Positions 1-7,692 of a DNA stretch of 27,794 nucleotides are shown here, piece after piece. Numbering within the stretch: position 1 is the first letter of the stretch; each line of letters begins with the position of its first letter. The notes below the pieces were generated by a model. It saw only the letters and a program-made list of their open reading frames with translations. It was not told where the DNA came from and ran no database searches. Both the position numbers and the translations under genes were made by a program. The DNA comes from a crenarchaeote SCGC AAA261-N23 (GTDB taxonomy: Archaea; Thermoproteota; Thermoprotei; Gearchaeales; Gearchaeaceae), in contig AQVQ01000009.1 in the NCBI GenBank assembly GCA_000375685.1, positions 1 to 27,794 of the forward strand. Direction: 5' to 3'.

Positions 1-1
1 A

Positions 2-742
2 ACATTAAATGAGCATATAAATCTTTGCCTTGAATTTTTTAAGAAATTCGAGGAGACAAGATTCTGGAAATCTATTAATATAAGTTTAAAGGAGGAATAT
101 GTTAAATTTGCAATAATTTACCACGATGTCGGGAAAATATTTTATCAAAAGCATTTAATTAGAGATAAAGAAAAGGGGATTGAATATTTGAGCTTTAGAG
201 GGCATGAGTTTATTTCTACATGGATGCTAAAAAGAGTACTTGAAAAACGCATTAAAAAGTTAATTTTAGAGGGCTTGGATGAAAAGACAGTTGCGGATAT
301 CGAGTTACTAAGTAAAAGCGCTCAATTTGCTGTTCTTTATCATCATCATGCAATGGATATAAAAGAAAGATTGAATGAGCTTGATATGATTAACATCCGT
401 GAATTTACTGAAGAAGAATATCAAATTCTTTCGAAAGAGTTCTCCTCAGTATATAAAATAAAACTTGAAGATATAGATCCATCTTTTAACAACTTTTTAT
501 GTAATAAGAATGAAATGAATAAAAAGCTTAAAGAAATAAAATTTAACGTAGAGAATATAAATTCAGAAATTTGGAGGATTTATAACACCAAACCGTTTAA
601 CAAAAAGGTTATGCTGACTTTTCTTCTAGCTTTAATTTATGTAGATTATAAAGCTTCAAAGACTTCAAGAAGTCATCCGGAAGAACCACCTGGATTTTTC
701 ATTAATGTGATAAATGAAATAGATAACTATGCTTACTTCTGA
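2..742 (+). CDS. cas3'': Cas3'' HD-domain nuclease (5' end cut by window edge)
   Basis: The frame is open from base 2 to the TGA at 740-742 (246 residues visible), so the true start lies just outside the window. HD-phosphohydrolase motifs appear in order: a His in EHI near the left edge, YHDVGK with the His-Asp pair (about residues 44-49), GHE (about 66-68) and YHHH (about 115-118). This pattern and length fit the stand-alone Cas3'' HD nuclease of archaeal type I-A/I-D CRISPR systems, which cuts single-stranded DNA together with the Cas3' helicase. Probably only 10-30 N-terminal residues are missing. No other cas gene or CRISPR array is seen in the window, so its operon should lie to the left. 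A different HD hydrolase is possible but less likely. Confidence 0.82.
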   Translation, partial: TLNEHINLCLEFFKKFEETRFWKSINISLKEEYVKFAIIYHDVGKIFYQKHLIRDKEKGIEYLSFRGHEFISTWMLKRVLEKRIKKLILEGLDEKTVADIELLSKSAQFAVLYHHHAMDIKERLNELDMINIREFTEEEYQILSKEFSSVYKIKLEDIDPSFNNFLCNKNEMNKKLKEIKFNVENINSEIWRIYNTKPFNKKVMLTFLLALIYVDYKASKTSRSHPEEPPGFFINVINEIDNYAYF

Positions 743-1210
743 ATAGCCTTTATAAAAATTTAGAAAATAAAGGCAATATTACATAACTAAGATAATAGAC
801 TTTCCTATAAGAGTGTCAATATTTAGAGCATTTGTTACCTTTCAGATGTACTATAAACTTTTGTTATTATGATCTGTAATGATATATTCTATCAATAGAA
901 ACTGAGAATGGTAAAAGCTAGTTTAAGTTTATTTGTGAGCGACTTAGCAAGAACTCTTGTTGAGAAGGCACAATATTGAATAAAAATTCTCTTCAGACAT
1001 CATTAAATCATTCAAATTATTTTTTATAAATTAAAAAATTATCCTTTTTATTTTATCTTAATAATATTGCTAAAATTACAGTGACTTATATCGTTATTTG
1101 AACTCTTAATATCTAAAGGAATCTATTATCCAGTTTTATCAAGTTAAATACGCTCTTATTGTTTTTTAAAGCTGTTATTATAGTAGAGATGGCACATCAT
1201 ATCTTTATGA
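743..1210. other. Intergenic stretch, no supported gene
   Basis: AT-rich sequence after cas3''. I see only short stop-limited reading frames, the longest being an ATG frame of about 24 codons near 909. No CRISPR-like repeat series, tRNA or recognisable protein fragment was found. Confidence 0.5.
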
Positions 1211-1646
1211 TCATAAGATATCAATTTTAAATTCAGAAACATGATAAGCTTTGATTGAAGGGTTTTTAATTTTAATTTTTCTTATAAAATTTTCTTCATC
1301 CAAAGAAATTAATATCGAGTTAAAATCTAAAGCTGTTTTAAGATATAAAGCATCTATTGGAAATATTCCCTATTCATAACATAGAGTATATGCTTCTTTA
1401 CAAAACCTTTTATCACAATTGATTATTAGATCATCATAAAGAATTGTATCTAAAAATATCTCGGCTTTTCTTGAAGCTTCGATTCCTACGTTTCTAGCTA
1501 AAACTCTGCATTATACTAGGTTCAACTAATATTAAAGATCCTACAGCTTTACCTAAAAGATTAACGCAATTATTACTATATTTTTCATCGCGCTTTAATG
1601 CTGCTATGAAAATATTGGAATCAGGTGTTAAAATTCTTTCATTCAT
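1211..1646 (-). pseudogene. Broken PIN-domain toxin (VapC-like)
   Basis: Reading leftward from ATG 1644-1646, the frame encodes a PIN-type N-terminus (MNERILTPDSNIFIAALK, with the first catalytic Asp) and stops after 50 codons at TAG 1494-1496. The homologous frame resumes one register away (EASRKAEIFLDTILYDDL...), is interrupted by an in-frame TAG near 1373, and then shows the typical PIN C-terminus PIDALYLKTALDF...ILISLDEENF before TGA 1211-1213. So there is at least one frameshift and one nonsense mutation. PIN toxins are metal-dependent RNases of VapBC pairs. The start overlaps the stop of the small upstream ORF (1639-1773), as expected for a former operon. Confidence 0.75.
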
Positions 1647-1773
1647 GACTTCTAGCTTTTCCGAATTCTTTTAAAACGCTCCCTTCCTTCCATTTTCTTG
1701 TTACTTCATCACTCATTTTAAGAAATTCAATAACAGCTTTCTTAGCCTTCTCTCTATATTTCTCATCTATCAT
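1639..1773 (-). CDS. Small protein between VapB-like and VapC-like ORFs
   Basis: A 44-residue ORF, ATG 1771-1773 to TGA 1639-1641, basic and helical (begins MIDEKYREKAKKAVIEFLKM). It starts 6 nt after the stop of the upstream VapB-like ORF, and its end overlaps the PIN toxin start by 8 nt. The spacing suggests a genuine translated unit, either a second antitoxin segment or the detached C-terminal half of a longer antitoxin. I do not recognise a family. Because the toxin is broken, this ORF may be under no selection. Confidence 0.5.
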   Translation of the reverse strand: MIDEKYREKAKKAVIEFLKMSDEVTRKWKEGSVLKEFGKARSHE

Positions 1774-1779
1774 CACGAT

Positions 1780-1911
1780 TTACTTATTAACTTTAATTTT
1801 TACAAGATATTCCAATAACTCAGCCCACGTTCTACATCCTGCTTCAGCTTTAATTTTCTTAAGTTCCTTCAATAATTCTTCTGAAACATTCTTAATTAAC
1901 AGTGTAGGCAT
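1780..1911 (-). CDS. VapB-like short antitoxin
   Basis: A 43-residue ORF, ATG 1909-1911 to TAA 1780-1782. The sequence begins MPTLLIKNVSEELLKELKKI and continues through a conserved-looking GCRTWAELLEYLV segment, which resembles the short ribbon-helix-helix-type antitoxins found upstream of archaeal PIN toxins: a beta strand (TLLIKNV) followed by two helices. It is the first gene of a three-ORF cluster on the minus strand (small ORF, then the broken PIN toxin). The ORF itself is intact although its toxin is a pseudogene. Confidence 0.55.
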   Translation of the reverse strand: MPTLLIKNVSEELLKELKKIKAEAGCRTWAELLEYLVKIKVNK

Positions 1912-1977
1912 TATTCTAATATAGTTATTATCTATAATATAAAGTTAATTTTTATTATCTAAATTATCTAAACTTAA

Positions 1978-2716
1978 TTACTTCGATATGCATTCTTTGT
2001 CGAAGTAAAAAAGATCATTTATACTTTCAATCATTTTATGATTAAAAAAGTTAAGAAACTTCATAAAGATTTTAGGAAAAAGCTTTATTTAATGCAATAT
2101 ATAAAGATTAAATATTGGATCGATTGGCAAGCGAAGAAGCATGAGTTGTTGGTAAAAAAATGTTTATTCTGCTTATTCTTCAATTAAATGTCCTGAATCT
2201 AAAAATAAAATGAAATATCATATAGTTTGTATAAATGCGATTGCGGTTATCAAAATGATCGTGATATTATTGCAATAATGAATTTAAACGGTAGAGGTTC
2301 TCTGAGCCTCTCGACTGCCCCTCATATGCGAGATGTAACTCCGAATCAATTGAGGGGAACCCTCGCCCTTCAGCGCGTGGAGGAGGTCAGTACATAAGTT
2401 AGAGCATCATTCAGACCTACTCTTTTTCTTTTGCTATCTTAAGTGCTTCGAAATATTGTTGTTTGTTTACGGTTACCAATTTAGCACTCCGAATTAAAAA
2501 TTCTTCGATTGTGAGGGCTCCATCTAAAGACATATAGGGTTCTAAGAGATTAGCTATTTCAGTCATATTTGCAACCGAAATAGCTATTTTCTCTTCTTCA
2601 TTAATCCTCTTTACTATTTTTTGAGCTACCTGTTTTATTTTCACTTCATGGGGTTTAAGTTCCCTCTTTGGCTTTATGAAAGCATGTATAAATACACTTG
2701 CATCAACGAACTTCAT
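1978..2716 (-). pseudogene. vapC: VapC PIN toxin split by a TnpB element
   Basis: From ATG at 2714-2716 the frame encodes 99 residues of a PIN toxin: MKFVDASVFIHAF with the catalytic Asp5, and SVANMTEIANLL with the central Glu. It ends at a stop at 2417-2419. One frame over, the sequence continues VGLNDALTYV (2391-2415), which is the third acidic PIN motif. It is then cut at 2390/2391 by the end of a decayed TnpB element. On the far side of that element the minus strand encodes KMIESINDLFYFDKECISK ending at TAA 1978-1980, which matches the usual PIN C-terminus (IYSFDKDF-like). The toxin was therefore split by insertion and also carries a frameshift. Its antitoxin overlaps the start by 14 nt and is intact. 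Confidence 0.75.
2038..2390 (+). mobile_element. Decayed IS200/IS605-type element with TnpB C-terminus
   Basis: Plus-strand remnants of a TnpB (IS605 OrfB) protein in three frames. IKYWIDWQAKKHELLV (about 2103-2150) is followed by YSSIKCPE with a degenerate first zinc knuckle. YKCDCGYQNDRDIIAIMNLN then carries the second CxC knuckle and the last RuvC acidic residue (NDRD). The tail runs through GSLSLSTAPHMRDVTPNQ to TAA at 2397. The end GGAGGAGGTCAG at 2379-2390 looks like the element's right terminus, because the flanking PIN-toxin sequence resumes directly after it. Most of the N-terminal nuclease is deleted, and only about 350 bp remain. TnpB is an RNA-guided nuclease, and this copy cannot be functional. 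Confidence 0.75.
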
Positions 2717-2936
2717 ACAATTCTCTTTTTACTCTTTTCCATTCTGAAAGATCAGATTGGATGTTTACTTCAATTGAGTCAAAAAACTTTGTGAGATCAA
2801 TCTTTTTTGAAGGTTCAATAATTATTTTCTCTCCTTCAATTTTCATCAAAACTATACCATCCTTTAAATATTTTTCCCTCCATTTTTTTGGAAATACCAA
2901 TCTACCTTGCTTATCCACTTTTTTTAAAATTTCCAC
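2703..2936 (-). CDS. vapB: AbrB/MazE-type antitoxin (VapB)
   Basis: A 77-residue protein starting at GTG 2934-2936. The N-terminal half (MEILKKVDKQGRLVFPKKWR...GIVLMKIEGEKIIIEP) is a swapped-hairpin SpoVT/AbrB DNA-binding domain. The C-terminal half (FDSIEVNIQSDLSEWKRVKRELYE) is an amphipathic tail of the kind that covers a PIN toxin. It overlaps the downstream vapC start by 14 nt, the usual arrangement for translational coupling, and should repress its own promoter. A TATA-like TTATATAAAA lies on the minus strand near 2977-2986. The GTG start overlaps an out-of-frame ATG (ATGTG). The partner toxin is broken, so this is now an antitoxin without an active mate. Confidence 0.75.
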   Translation of the reverse strand: MEILKKVDKQGRLVFPKKWREKYLKDGIVLMKIEGEKIIIEPSKKIDLTKFFDSIEVNIQSDLSEWKRVKRELYEVR

Positions 2937-3244
2937 ATCTTTATTTTATGAGAAACTTCATATAGAATTTTAAATTTTTTATATAACGGACTTGACTTGA
3001 TGCTTTAAATAAGCAAGTAAGCTAAGAAAAAAATTTCGAGTAAGAAAGTAATCGAACGCTTTCGATTCCAAAGAATAGTTATCTTCCTCAGCTACGGAAT
3101 TAATTTTCTGTGCGGAAAAATATTCAAGACACATTCCAAATCATTTATTCTTCCAGTTTGATGATTAATTTATTCTTCTTCCACGTCCCATTTAGATTTC
3201 ATCAGAATCTATGATCTACTAAAGTAACTTAAAATGAATTAACT

Positions 3245-3724
3245 TTACAAAAGCTTCTTCAGCTTTTCCGCAAACTTCTTAACATCTTCTATTGCATATT
3301 TAACATCTCTTGGAGTCATCCAGCTTTCATAGAAGTTCTGATCAAGATTATTAGCTGTCCACCATAATCTTCTTAACTCAACATCTTGAAGTTTTTCAGC
3401 AAGTTTATCTAAATATTCCCATAAGCTAGCGTGACTTCTAAGCTCCAAATTTTCCTTAGTTGCTATAGCTTTGATCATTTGAGCAGCTACACCCCAACCT
3501 TTCTCTGACGCTTGAACATAATCACCCTTAGCTAAGAATTCCTCAGTTTCTCTTAAGAATTTATCAGCAAGCTTAAGATGAAGTTCCACTTTTTCGCTAG
3601 GATCTAAAGGATGATTGAGTACTTTCGAAAGAATTTCTACAACAAGTTCCTCAATTGATAAATCCTTCTTTAAAGCTTCCTCTCTCAGCTTCTCAAAGAG
3701 TTTCTTGCTCGGTATCTCAAACAT
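3245..3724 (-). CDS. PaREP1 family protein
   Basis: A 159-residue helical protein. It opens with a short segment of the form PSKKLFEKLREEALKKDLSIEELVVEILSK, then carries the core LHLKLADKFLREAEEFL-like helix, GDYVQASEKGWGVAAQMIKAIA, and the HASLWEYLDKL...LWWTANNLDQNFYE region. This is the pattern of the PaREP1/PaREP8 family, HEPN-like helical bundles that occur in many copies in Pyrobaculum and Sulfolobales. Their function is not established. A minus-strand T/A-rich promoter-like stretch precedes the ATG. It is a relative of the gene at 11316-11777, but the two are clearly diverged. Confidence 0.75.
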   Translation of the reverse strand: MFEIPSKKLFEKLREEALKKDLSIEELVVEILSKVLNHPLDPSEKVELHLKLADKFLRETEEFLAKGDYVQASEKGWGVAAQMIKAIATKENLELRSHASLWEYLDKLAEKLQDVELRRLWWTANNLDQNFYESWMTPRDVKYAIEDVKKFAEKLKKLL

Positions 3725-3813
3725 TTATCATATTAAAATAAAGATTCAAATGAATTAATGCTTAACATTTTAAAGGGGATGGTTATCTAGATAGAGTAAT
3801 GTAAAAGATACAC

Positions 3814-3877
3814 TTATAAGTTTACACAAATGAAAGCCTTCGCTCTTTAAGGCGGGGGTCAGAGAATGTTCATTTGT
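3814..3877 (+). repeat. IS-end-like hairpin module with TATA-like box
   Basis: A TTATAAG box (3814-3820) is followed by a nested inverted repeat. The outer arms ACAAATGAA (3826-3834) and TTCATTTGT (3869-3877) are perfect complements. An inner stem GCCTT (3836-3840) pairs with AAGGC (3849-3853), ending GGGGGTCAG at 3862. The GTCAG terminus and the CCTTCGCTCTTTAAGG hairpin resemble the right ends of the TnpB remnants at 2379-2390 and 21818-21829. A similar module lies at 5699-5735. It is either a solitary IS200/IS605 end or a small RNA derived from one. Confidence 0.5.
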
Positions 3878-4084
3878 TCCGTAAAATTTTAAAGTTCTCA
3901 TATAGCTAGAACTTCCTTTACTAAAAGTTAAACCAACTATTTAAAAGAGTGATTTAAATGTCAAATTTTTATATTCAAATTATTATTGATCTGAGGAAAA
4001 TATTCATCTTTTCCTAAATTCACCTTTATATTTAATATGATATTACTAATCTATACAATTAAGTTTAAAAGTGGAGTTCAAAAC

Positions 4085-4390
4085 TTATAAAAAAGATATT
4101 GAATTTGATATATAATATAGAGCATAAAATTTCTTATCATATTCTTTGTATCTCTTTATTATTTCATCTAAATTCAAAAGGTCTATATACCTAAAATTTT
4201 TCTTATTTTTCTTACATCCTCTATTCCTGCAAGACTATCTTTGTAAATCTAAAGACAAGTTTCTTTAAATTTCTATTCATCCTTCTTACATGAGTCTAAA
4301 CCGAACTTCATCTCTCCTATAGGCTTATGATGTTCTCCAGCTTCCCCATATATATTAAAGGAAAATTTGACAGGGAGAACAAAGAATATG
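4085..4390 (-). pseudogene. Stop-riddled remnant of an unrecognised gene
   Basis: The minus strand shows protein-like segments separated by stops: YGEAGEHHKPIGEMKFGLD (about 4297-4355), then DSLAGIEDVRKIRKILGI (about 4190-4245), both in one frame, and DLLNLDEIIKRYKEYDKKFYA one register away (about 4125-4185). The composition and helical phasing look like real former coding sequence. I do not recognise the family. Several nonsense mutations and a frameshift make it a pseudogene. Confidence 0.4.
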
Positions 4391-4652
4391 AATTCTATAT
4401 TGTTAAATGATTATACGGTTATAATTATTGAAGGTAAATTCTATACATCTGAAGAAGATATGTATTTGGTTGGAGGAAATATGAAAAAAGGATTGTTTGA
4501 AAACCTATAAGAAAGAAACTAATTGTAACATCTAAAACAGATGGTAAACACTAATTGTTTGTAGATCTTTATGAATAAAAGTCATTTATGGCTATATTGC
4601 TGAGGATGAGTTTTATAAGGAAGTTTTAAGGTTAGTAGATTTTAGTAAATAA
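4388..4652 (+). pseudogene. Possible PD-(D/E)XK-type nuclease remnant
   Basis: An ATG frame from 4388 encodes MNSILLNDYTVIIIEGKFYT... and stops after 40 codons at TAA 4508-4510. In the next register the sequence continues as KPIRKKLIVTSKTDGK, and further on VIYGYIAEDEFYKEVLRLV up to about 4650. The IIIEGKFYTSEEDMYL segment resembles the E-x-K core strand plus following helix of PD-(D/E)XK nucleases of the DUF3782 kind common in Sulfolobales. That assignment is inference from pattern only. At least one frameshift and several stops are present. Confidence 0.35.
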
Positions 4653-4676
4653 AACGAGACAACCATAAAGTTTTTT

Positions 4677-4708
4677 AGTTACCTAGGTAACTAGTTACAT
4701 AGGTAACT
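4677..4708. promoter_or_regulatory. Two tandem 16-bp palindromes abutting the ATPase ATG
   Basis: AGTTACCTAGGTAACT (4677-4692) is a perfect 16-bp palindrome. AGTTACATAGGTAACT (4693-4708) repeats it with a single change. The second copy ends at the base before the ATG at 4709. The site fits a two-dimer operator for autoregulation of the ATPase gene, or a hairpin in a short leader. No protein binding this motif is known to me. Confidence 0.7.
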
Positions 4709-5680
4709 ATGTTATTTGATCTTCATCCTAAGGAAAGCAGAAAAGATCTTTTTGGAAGGGATGATGAATATAAAGAGCTAGAAAGATTGCTAAAAAGCGA
4801 ATGGGTTGTAGTTTTAGGAAGAAGAATGGTTGGGAAATCAAGTCTTGTGAAAACATTCGTTAAAGAACATGATGGTATTTATGTAAATTTAAGCGGTAAA
4901 AGGGAGTTTAAAGATTTCGTTCTTTCAATAGCTTCTCAGTCAGGATATTATCTTAAGGAAATAAGTTTAGATCTCAAGTTCTTAGAATTAAGATGGAATA
5001 GGATTGCTGAGGATATATTTTCTAGATTGAAAAATAAAATTATTGCATTAGATGAAGTTCAATATGTTTCCTCAATACATTTTCTTAGATTGCTAAAAAG
5101 GATTTGGGATACCTATTCTAACATAAGAATCATTTTCACAGGTTCTATGGTAGGATTGATCAATAAGCTTTTAAATCCTTCTCCTTCATCTCCGCTCTAT
5201 GGTAGAAAGCCAGTAGTTCTTAATCTTCAACCGTTTAGCAAGGAGAAATCAAAAGAGTTCCTTATTAGAGGATTTAATGAATTCAACATTAATGTAAGTA
5301 TAGAAGAAATAGAGAAAGTAGTTGAAAGATTGGATGGATACCCTGGATGGTTAGCATATTACGGGAATTTTAGATGTGTAAGAAAGCTTAACTTTGATAA
5401 TTCTTTAAGATCTGTTATAGATGAAGGTGTGAAAATTTTTGAAGAAGAAATTGAAAACTTTCTTCAAGGAAAGAAAAGGGAAAATTACATAAAAGCATTG
5501 AGAATCATAAGTATAGGAGCGAGATGGGGAGAGCTTAAAAAAGAGCTTATGGTAAACAATAAAGTGTTGCGTGATATACTTATGAATTTAAAGAATGCAT
5601 TGCTAATAACAGAGGATGATGGATACTACTACATACCTGATCCTGTATTAAGAATAGCTATTAAAAACATTAGAGCTTAA
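4709..5680 (+). CDS. Archaeal ATPase (PF01637 type, STAND-like AAA)
   Basis: 323 residues. The N-terminus LFGRDDEYKELERLL is typical of the archaeal ATPase family. Walker A is GRRMVGKSS (residues 37-45) and Walker B is IIALDEVQ (111-118). A sensor-like IIFTGSMVGLI follows, then LNLQPFSKEKSKEFL and a lid helix region. The C-terminal ~60 residues (ALRIISIGARWGELKKEL...YYYIPDPVLRIAIK) form a winged helix. The family is large in thermophilic archaea, often near mobile elements, and its functions are poorly known. The gene is intact and starts directly after two tandem palindromes, which suggests self-repression. A fragment of a relative lies at 13815-14141. Confidence 0.85.
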   Translation: MLFDLHPKESRKDLFGRDDEYKELERLLKSEWVVVLGRRMVGKSSLVKTFVKEHDGIYVNLSGKREFKDFVLSIASQSGYYLKEISLDLKFLELRWNRIAEDIFSRLKNKIIALDEVQYVSSIHFLRLLKRIWDTYSNIRIIFTGSMVGLINKLLNPSPSSPLYGRKPVVLNLQPFSKEKSKEFLIRGFNEFNINVSIEEIEKVVERLDGYPGWLAYYGNFRCVRKLNFDNSLRSVIDEGVKIFEEEIENFLQGKKRENYIKALRIISIGARWGELKKELMVNNKVLRDILMNLKNALLITEDDGYYYIPDPVLRIAIKNIRA

Positions 5681-5698
5681 AGTTAAGCACGGCTATAT

Positions 5699-5735
5699 TT
5701 ATAATTACATAAATGAAAGCCTCGTCCTTTAGGAG
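5699..5735 (+). repeat. Second IS-end-like module
   Basis: TTATAATTACATAAATGAAAGCC, then TCGTCCTTTAGGAG, aligns along its length with the module at 3814-3855. Shared elements are the TATA-like box, AAATGAAAGCC and a pyrimidine/TTTA/GG hairpin core. It lies just after the ATPase stop codon and just before TnpB-like debris, so a mobile-element end is the simplest reading. Confidence 0.45.
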
Positions 5736-5741
5736 AGAATG

Positions 5742-5976
5742 AATATATTTAAATAATTATTTTATAAGAATTTTTAAGAAATTCAGTGAAGCTTCTCCCC
5801 TGCTCGACAGAGGGCTTGATGTGACTAGGAAGGAGCGTTCAGCAAAATTATATTCGTTTTTCAATGAGGATCCTATTTTTCAGGATCCTGAGAAATATAA
5901 ATGGGGTGATTCTCTGTGCTACTTACTGTCAATCAAATGCGAAAAGTTCATTCTCTAATTTTGTTTTAGTAGGTCA
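5742..5976 (+). mobile_element. TnpB C-terminal debris
   Basis: Bases 5898-5942 (ATGGGGTGATTCTCTG, then TACTTACTG and ATCAAATGCGA) match the TnpB C-terminal DNA seen at 2289-2335 and 21900-21945. A GTAGGTCAAG at about 5969-5978 may be the decayed right end. Upstream, an open frame without an ATG reads EASPLLDRGLDVTRKERS (about 5783-5838), which resembles the tail of another TnpB subgroup. A short palindromic repeat AGGATCCT occurs twice (5867-5874 and 5882-5889). The stretch is a collage of IS ends, not a gene. Confidence 0.5.
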
Positions 5977-6176
5977 AGTAATAAATTGACCAGGTGACTA
6001 AGATAATCCATTATATGCGAAGAAATTAGCTAAAAGCTTTTCATCTCTACTATAAGGTTATCAAAGACCCAGCTATTTCATGACATTAAGAAGAAGGCCT
6101 CAGACATAGCTTGCGAGAATTAAATAAACATCTATAAAATATTTTGGGCTTCAAACAAACTAGAAGTTAAGATATT

Positions 6177-6827
6177 CTATCCCCCATATATTATGAAGTT
6201 AACAATTAAGTTATTTATAGCGTGGTAAAGGAAGCAAGACCACGTACTCTTTGTAGCTAAGAATAATAAGGAAATTATCAAAGCCCATACTATCATGTAG
6301 ATAAAAAGCCCTAGCCCATATCTCAAGTGTATCGCTGCAAATGCAATAACGCTTATAATAACTGATAATGTAGTATTGTTAATCACCTTAGGCAATCTTG
6401 TTAGCGCATAGCCCCTAAAAAAGGCCTCTTCAAAGAAAGCAGCCCCCATAGCCCAAATCATTACAGGAATTATATTAATTCCTTCAATACTGTAACCCCA
6501 TCTAGATATTGAGATATTTAAACTGCTTAGAGCGTTGTTAATAGGTAACCAAAGTATAAATGCAACTAGCCATAGAGATATAGCTAAGGTAATTTCTTTT
6601 GGACCCAATCTTCCTATATATATTGATTTAAAACCTCCATCCTCTCTCTTAGAAATATAAAATAGAGCTATGAAACCTATTATCTGAGAAAAAGTATAGA
6701 TTAGAGTTGACCAAGGATTGTTCTGATCTGGTTTAATTATTGCATAGAGCAAGTAGGCTAGTGTGTAATATCCTGGCATTGCAATGAACAATCCCAAAAT
6801 TCTTAATATTAATTTCCGGTCTCTCAT
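6177..6827 (-). CDS. CPBP family intramembrane metalloprotease
   Basis: A 216-residue polytopic membrane protein with about six hydrophobic segments. The CPBP (CAAX protease and bacteriocin-processing, Abi) motifs are present in order: EEAFFR (EExxxR, residues 133-138), FAAIH (FxxxH, 163-167) and HAINN (HxxxN, 202-206). These residues bind the catalytic metal within the membrane in the Rce1-like family. Substrates of archaeal members are unknown. It stands alone on the minus strand. The start ATG at 6825-6827 is preceded by T/A-rich TTATAAAATTATAAAT sequence suited to a promoter. Confidence 0.85.
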   Translation of the reverse strand: MRDRKLILRILGLFIAMPGYYTLAYLLYAIIKPDQNNPWSTLIYTFSQIIGFIALFYISKREDGGFKSIYIGRLGPKEITLAISLWLVAFILWLPINNALSSLNISISRWGYSIEGINIIPVMIWAMGAAFFEEAFFRGYALTRLPKVINNTTLSVIISVIAFAAIHLRYGLGLFIYMIVWALIISLLFLATKSTWSCFLYHAINNLIVNFIIYGG

Positions 6828-6852
6828 AACTGAGATTTATAATTTTATAATA

Positions 6853-7055
6853 ATATGATTTTCTTTGCAAGAAGCACGGTCTTTGCACAGCGGTAAACAA
6901 AGATTTTTCGCATTGCGATGTAGTTAAGCTGGCAAAACGATTCCTTCATCGAACGTTTGCGATTATCTTTCAATTCCCTTTTATAAACCTCGAATAATTT
7001 AGAATCAAGGAAAATTAAGTCTCTTAATAGTTCCGTGCTTTTTACAAAGTGTTAA
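6853..7055 (-). pseudogene. Open frame without a start, possible gene fragment
   Basis: The minus strand is open for about 66 codons between an upstream in-frame TAA near 7060 and the TAA near 6854. It encodes a basic, helical segment (STELLRDLIFLDSKLFEVYK, then a KRSMKESFCQLNYIAMRK part). There is no suitable ATG, GTG or TTG at its beginning. The sequence looks like former coding DNA, possibly from a transposase, but I cannot assign it. A CTTTCAATTCCCTTTT stretch inside it only resembles a CRISPR repeat. Confidence 0.25.
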
Positions 7056-7059
7056 TGAA

Positions 7060-7663
7060 TGATATTTGGCAACAATTGGTTTTAAAAGGGAATTTTTAAA
7101 TAAAGCTTCATATTATATAATGGAAGAGTTATCTAAAGATGAATTTCTGAAATAGTTTTTCCGTATGGTAAAAGGCATGCTACTGAAGAATTAGGTTAAA
7201 GGAAAGATAAGAATATGCTATGAACTTTTGCTTTATAAATTTTTTATTCGATCTTAGTTCCTTTTAAAAAGAGTGTTAGGGGCCGCCAGACCTTTGATGA
7301 AATAAAATTGCCATTCGAAAAATTTAATTTTTTGTTTACATGCTGCGTGGCTTCATATAAAAATACAACTTCCATTAAAATGAAGGCTTACAAACTTCAT
7401 TTCACAGACATGGTAATTCGCAATCTTAAAATACATGAGATAGAGCTATTTTTTAGAAATATTAAGCTGAAGTGTTTATTAGTGGACCTTCTTCTTGGGA
7501 ATAAATAATTGCAAATAAGCTGCTACTATTCTAAATTTAAATTTGAAGATGCTCGTAATTTTATTAAACTATCAAAGCTGTGATTAAGATAAAGGTATTG
7601 ATAAAAAATATACAAAGATTGGAACCAAAAATATTTTAAGCTTCTATATATTCTTACAATAAT
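7060..7663. other. Intergenic stretch with small gene debris
   Basis: Near 7120-7195 the plus strand reads MEELSKDEFLK, then a TAG, then in the next frame FPYGKRHATEELG, so it is probably a broken short gene I do not recognise. At 7277-7290 there is a short G+C-rich patch (GGGGCCGCCAGACC) unlike its surroundings. A 66-codon plus-strand frame at 7308-7508 lacks any protein-like pattern and is not called. Confidence 0.3.
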
Positions 7664-7671
7664 CTTTAAAT
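7664..7671 (+). promoter_or_regulatory. TATA-like box of the TPR-CHAT gene
   Basis: CTTTAAAT lies 22-29 nt before the GTG at 7693. This is the spacing expected for leaderless archaeal transcription, and it supports the GTG as the start. Confidence 0.5.
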
Positions 7672-7692
7672 CATTGAATAAGTAATTAGGAT

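Noticed and set aside
6968..6990. CTTTCAATTCCCTTTT resembling the reverse complement of a Sulfolobales CRISPR repeat
   Set aside because: Single copy, no neighbouring repeat at spacer distance, and it lies inside an open coding-like frame that explains it.
7308..7508. 66-codon plus-strand ORF
   Set aside because: No protein-like pattern, no promoter, Phe/Lys/Leu-rich composition as expected from random AT-rich DNA.
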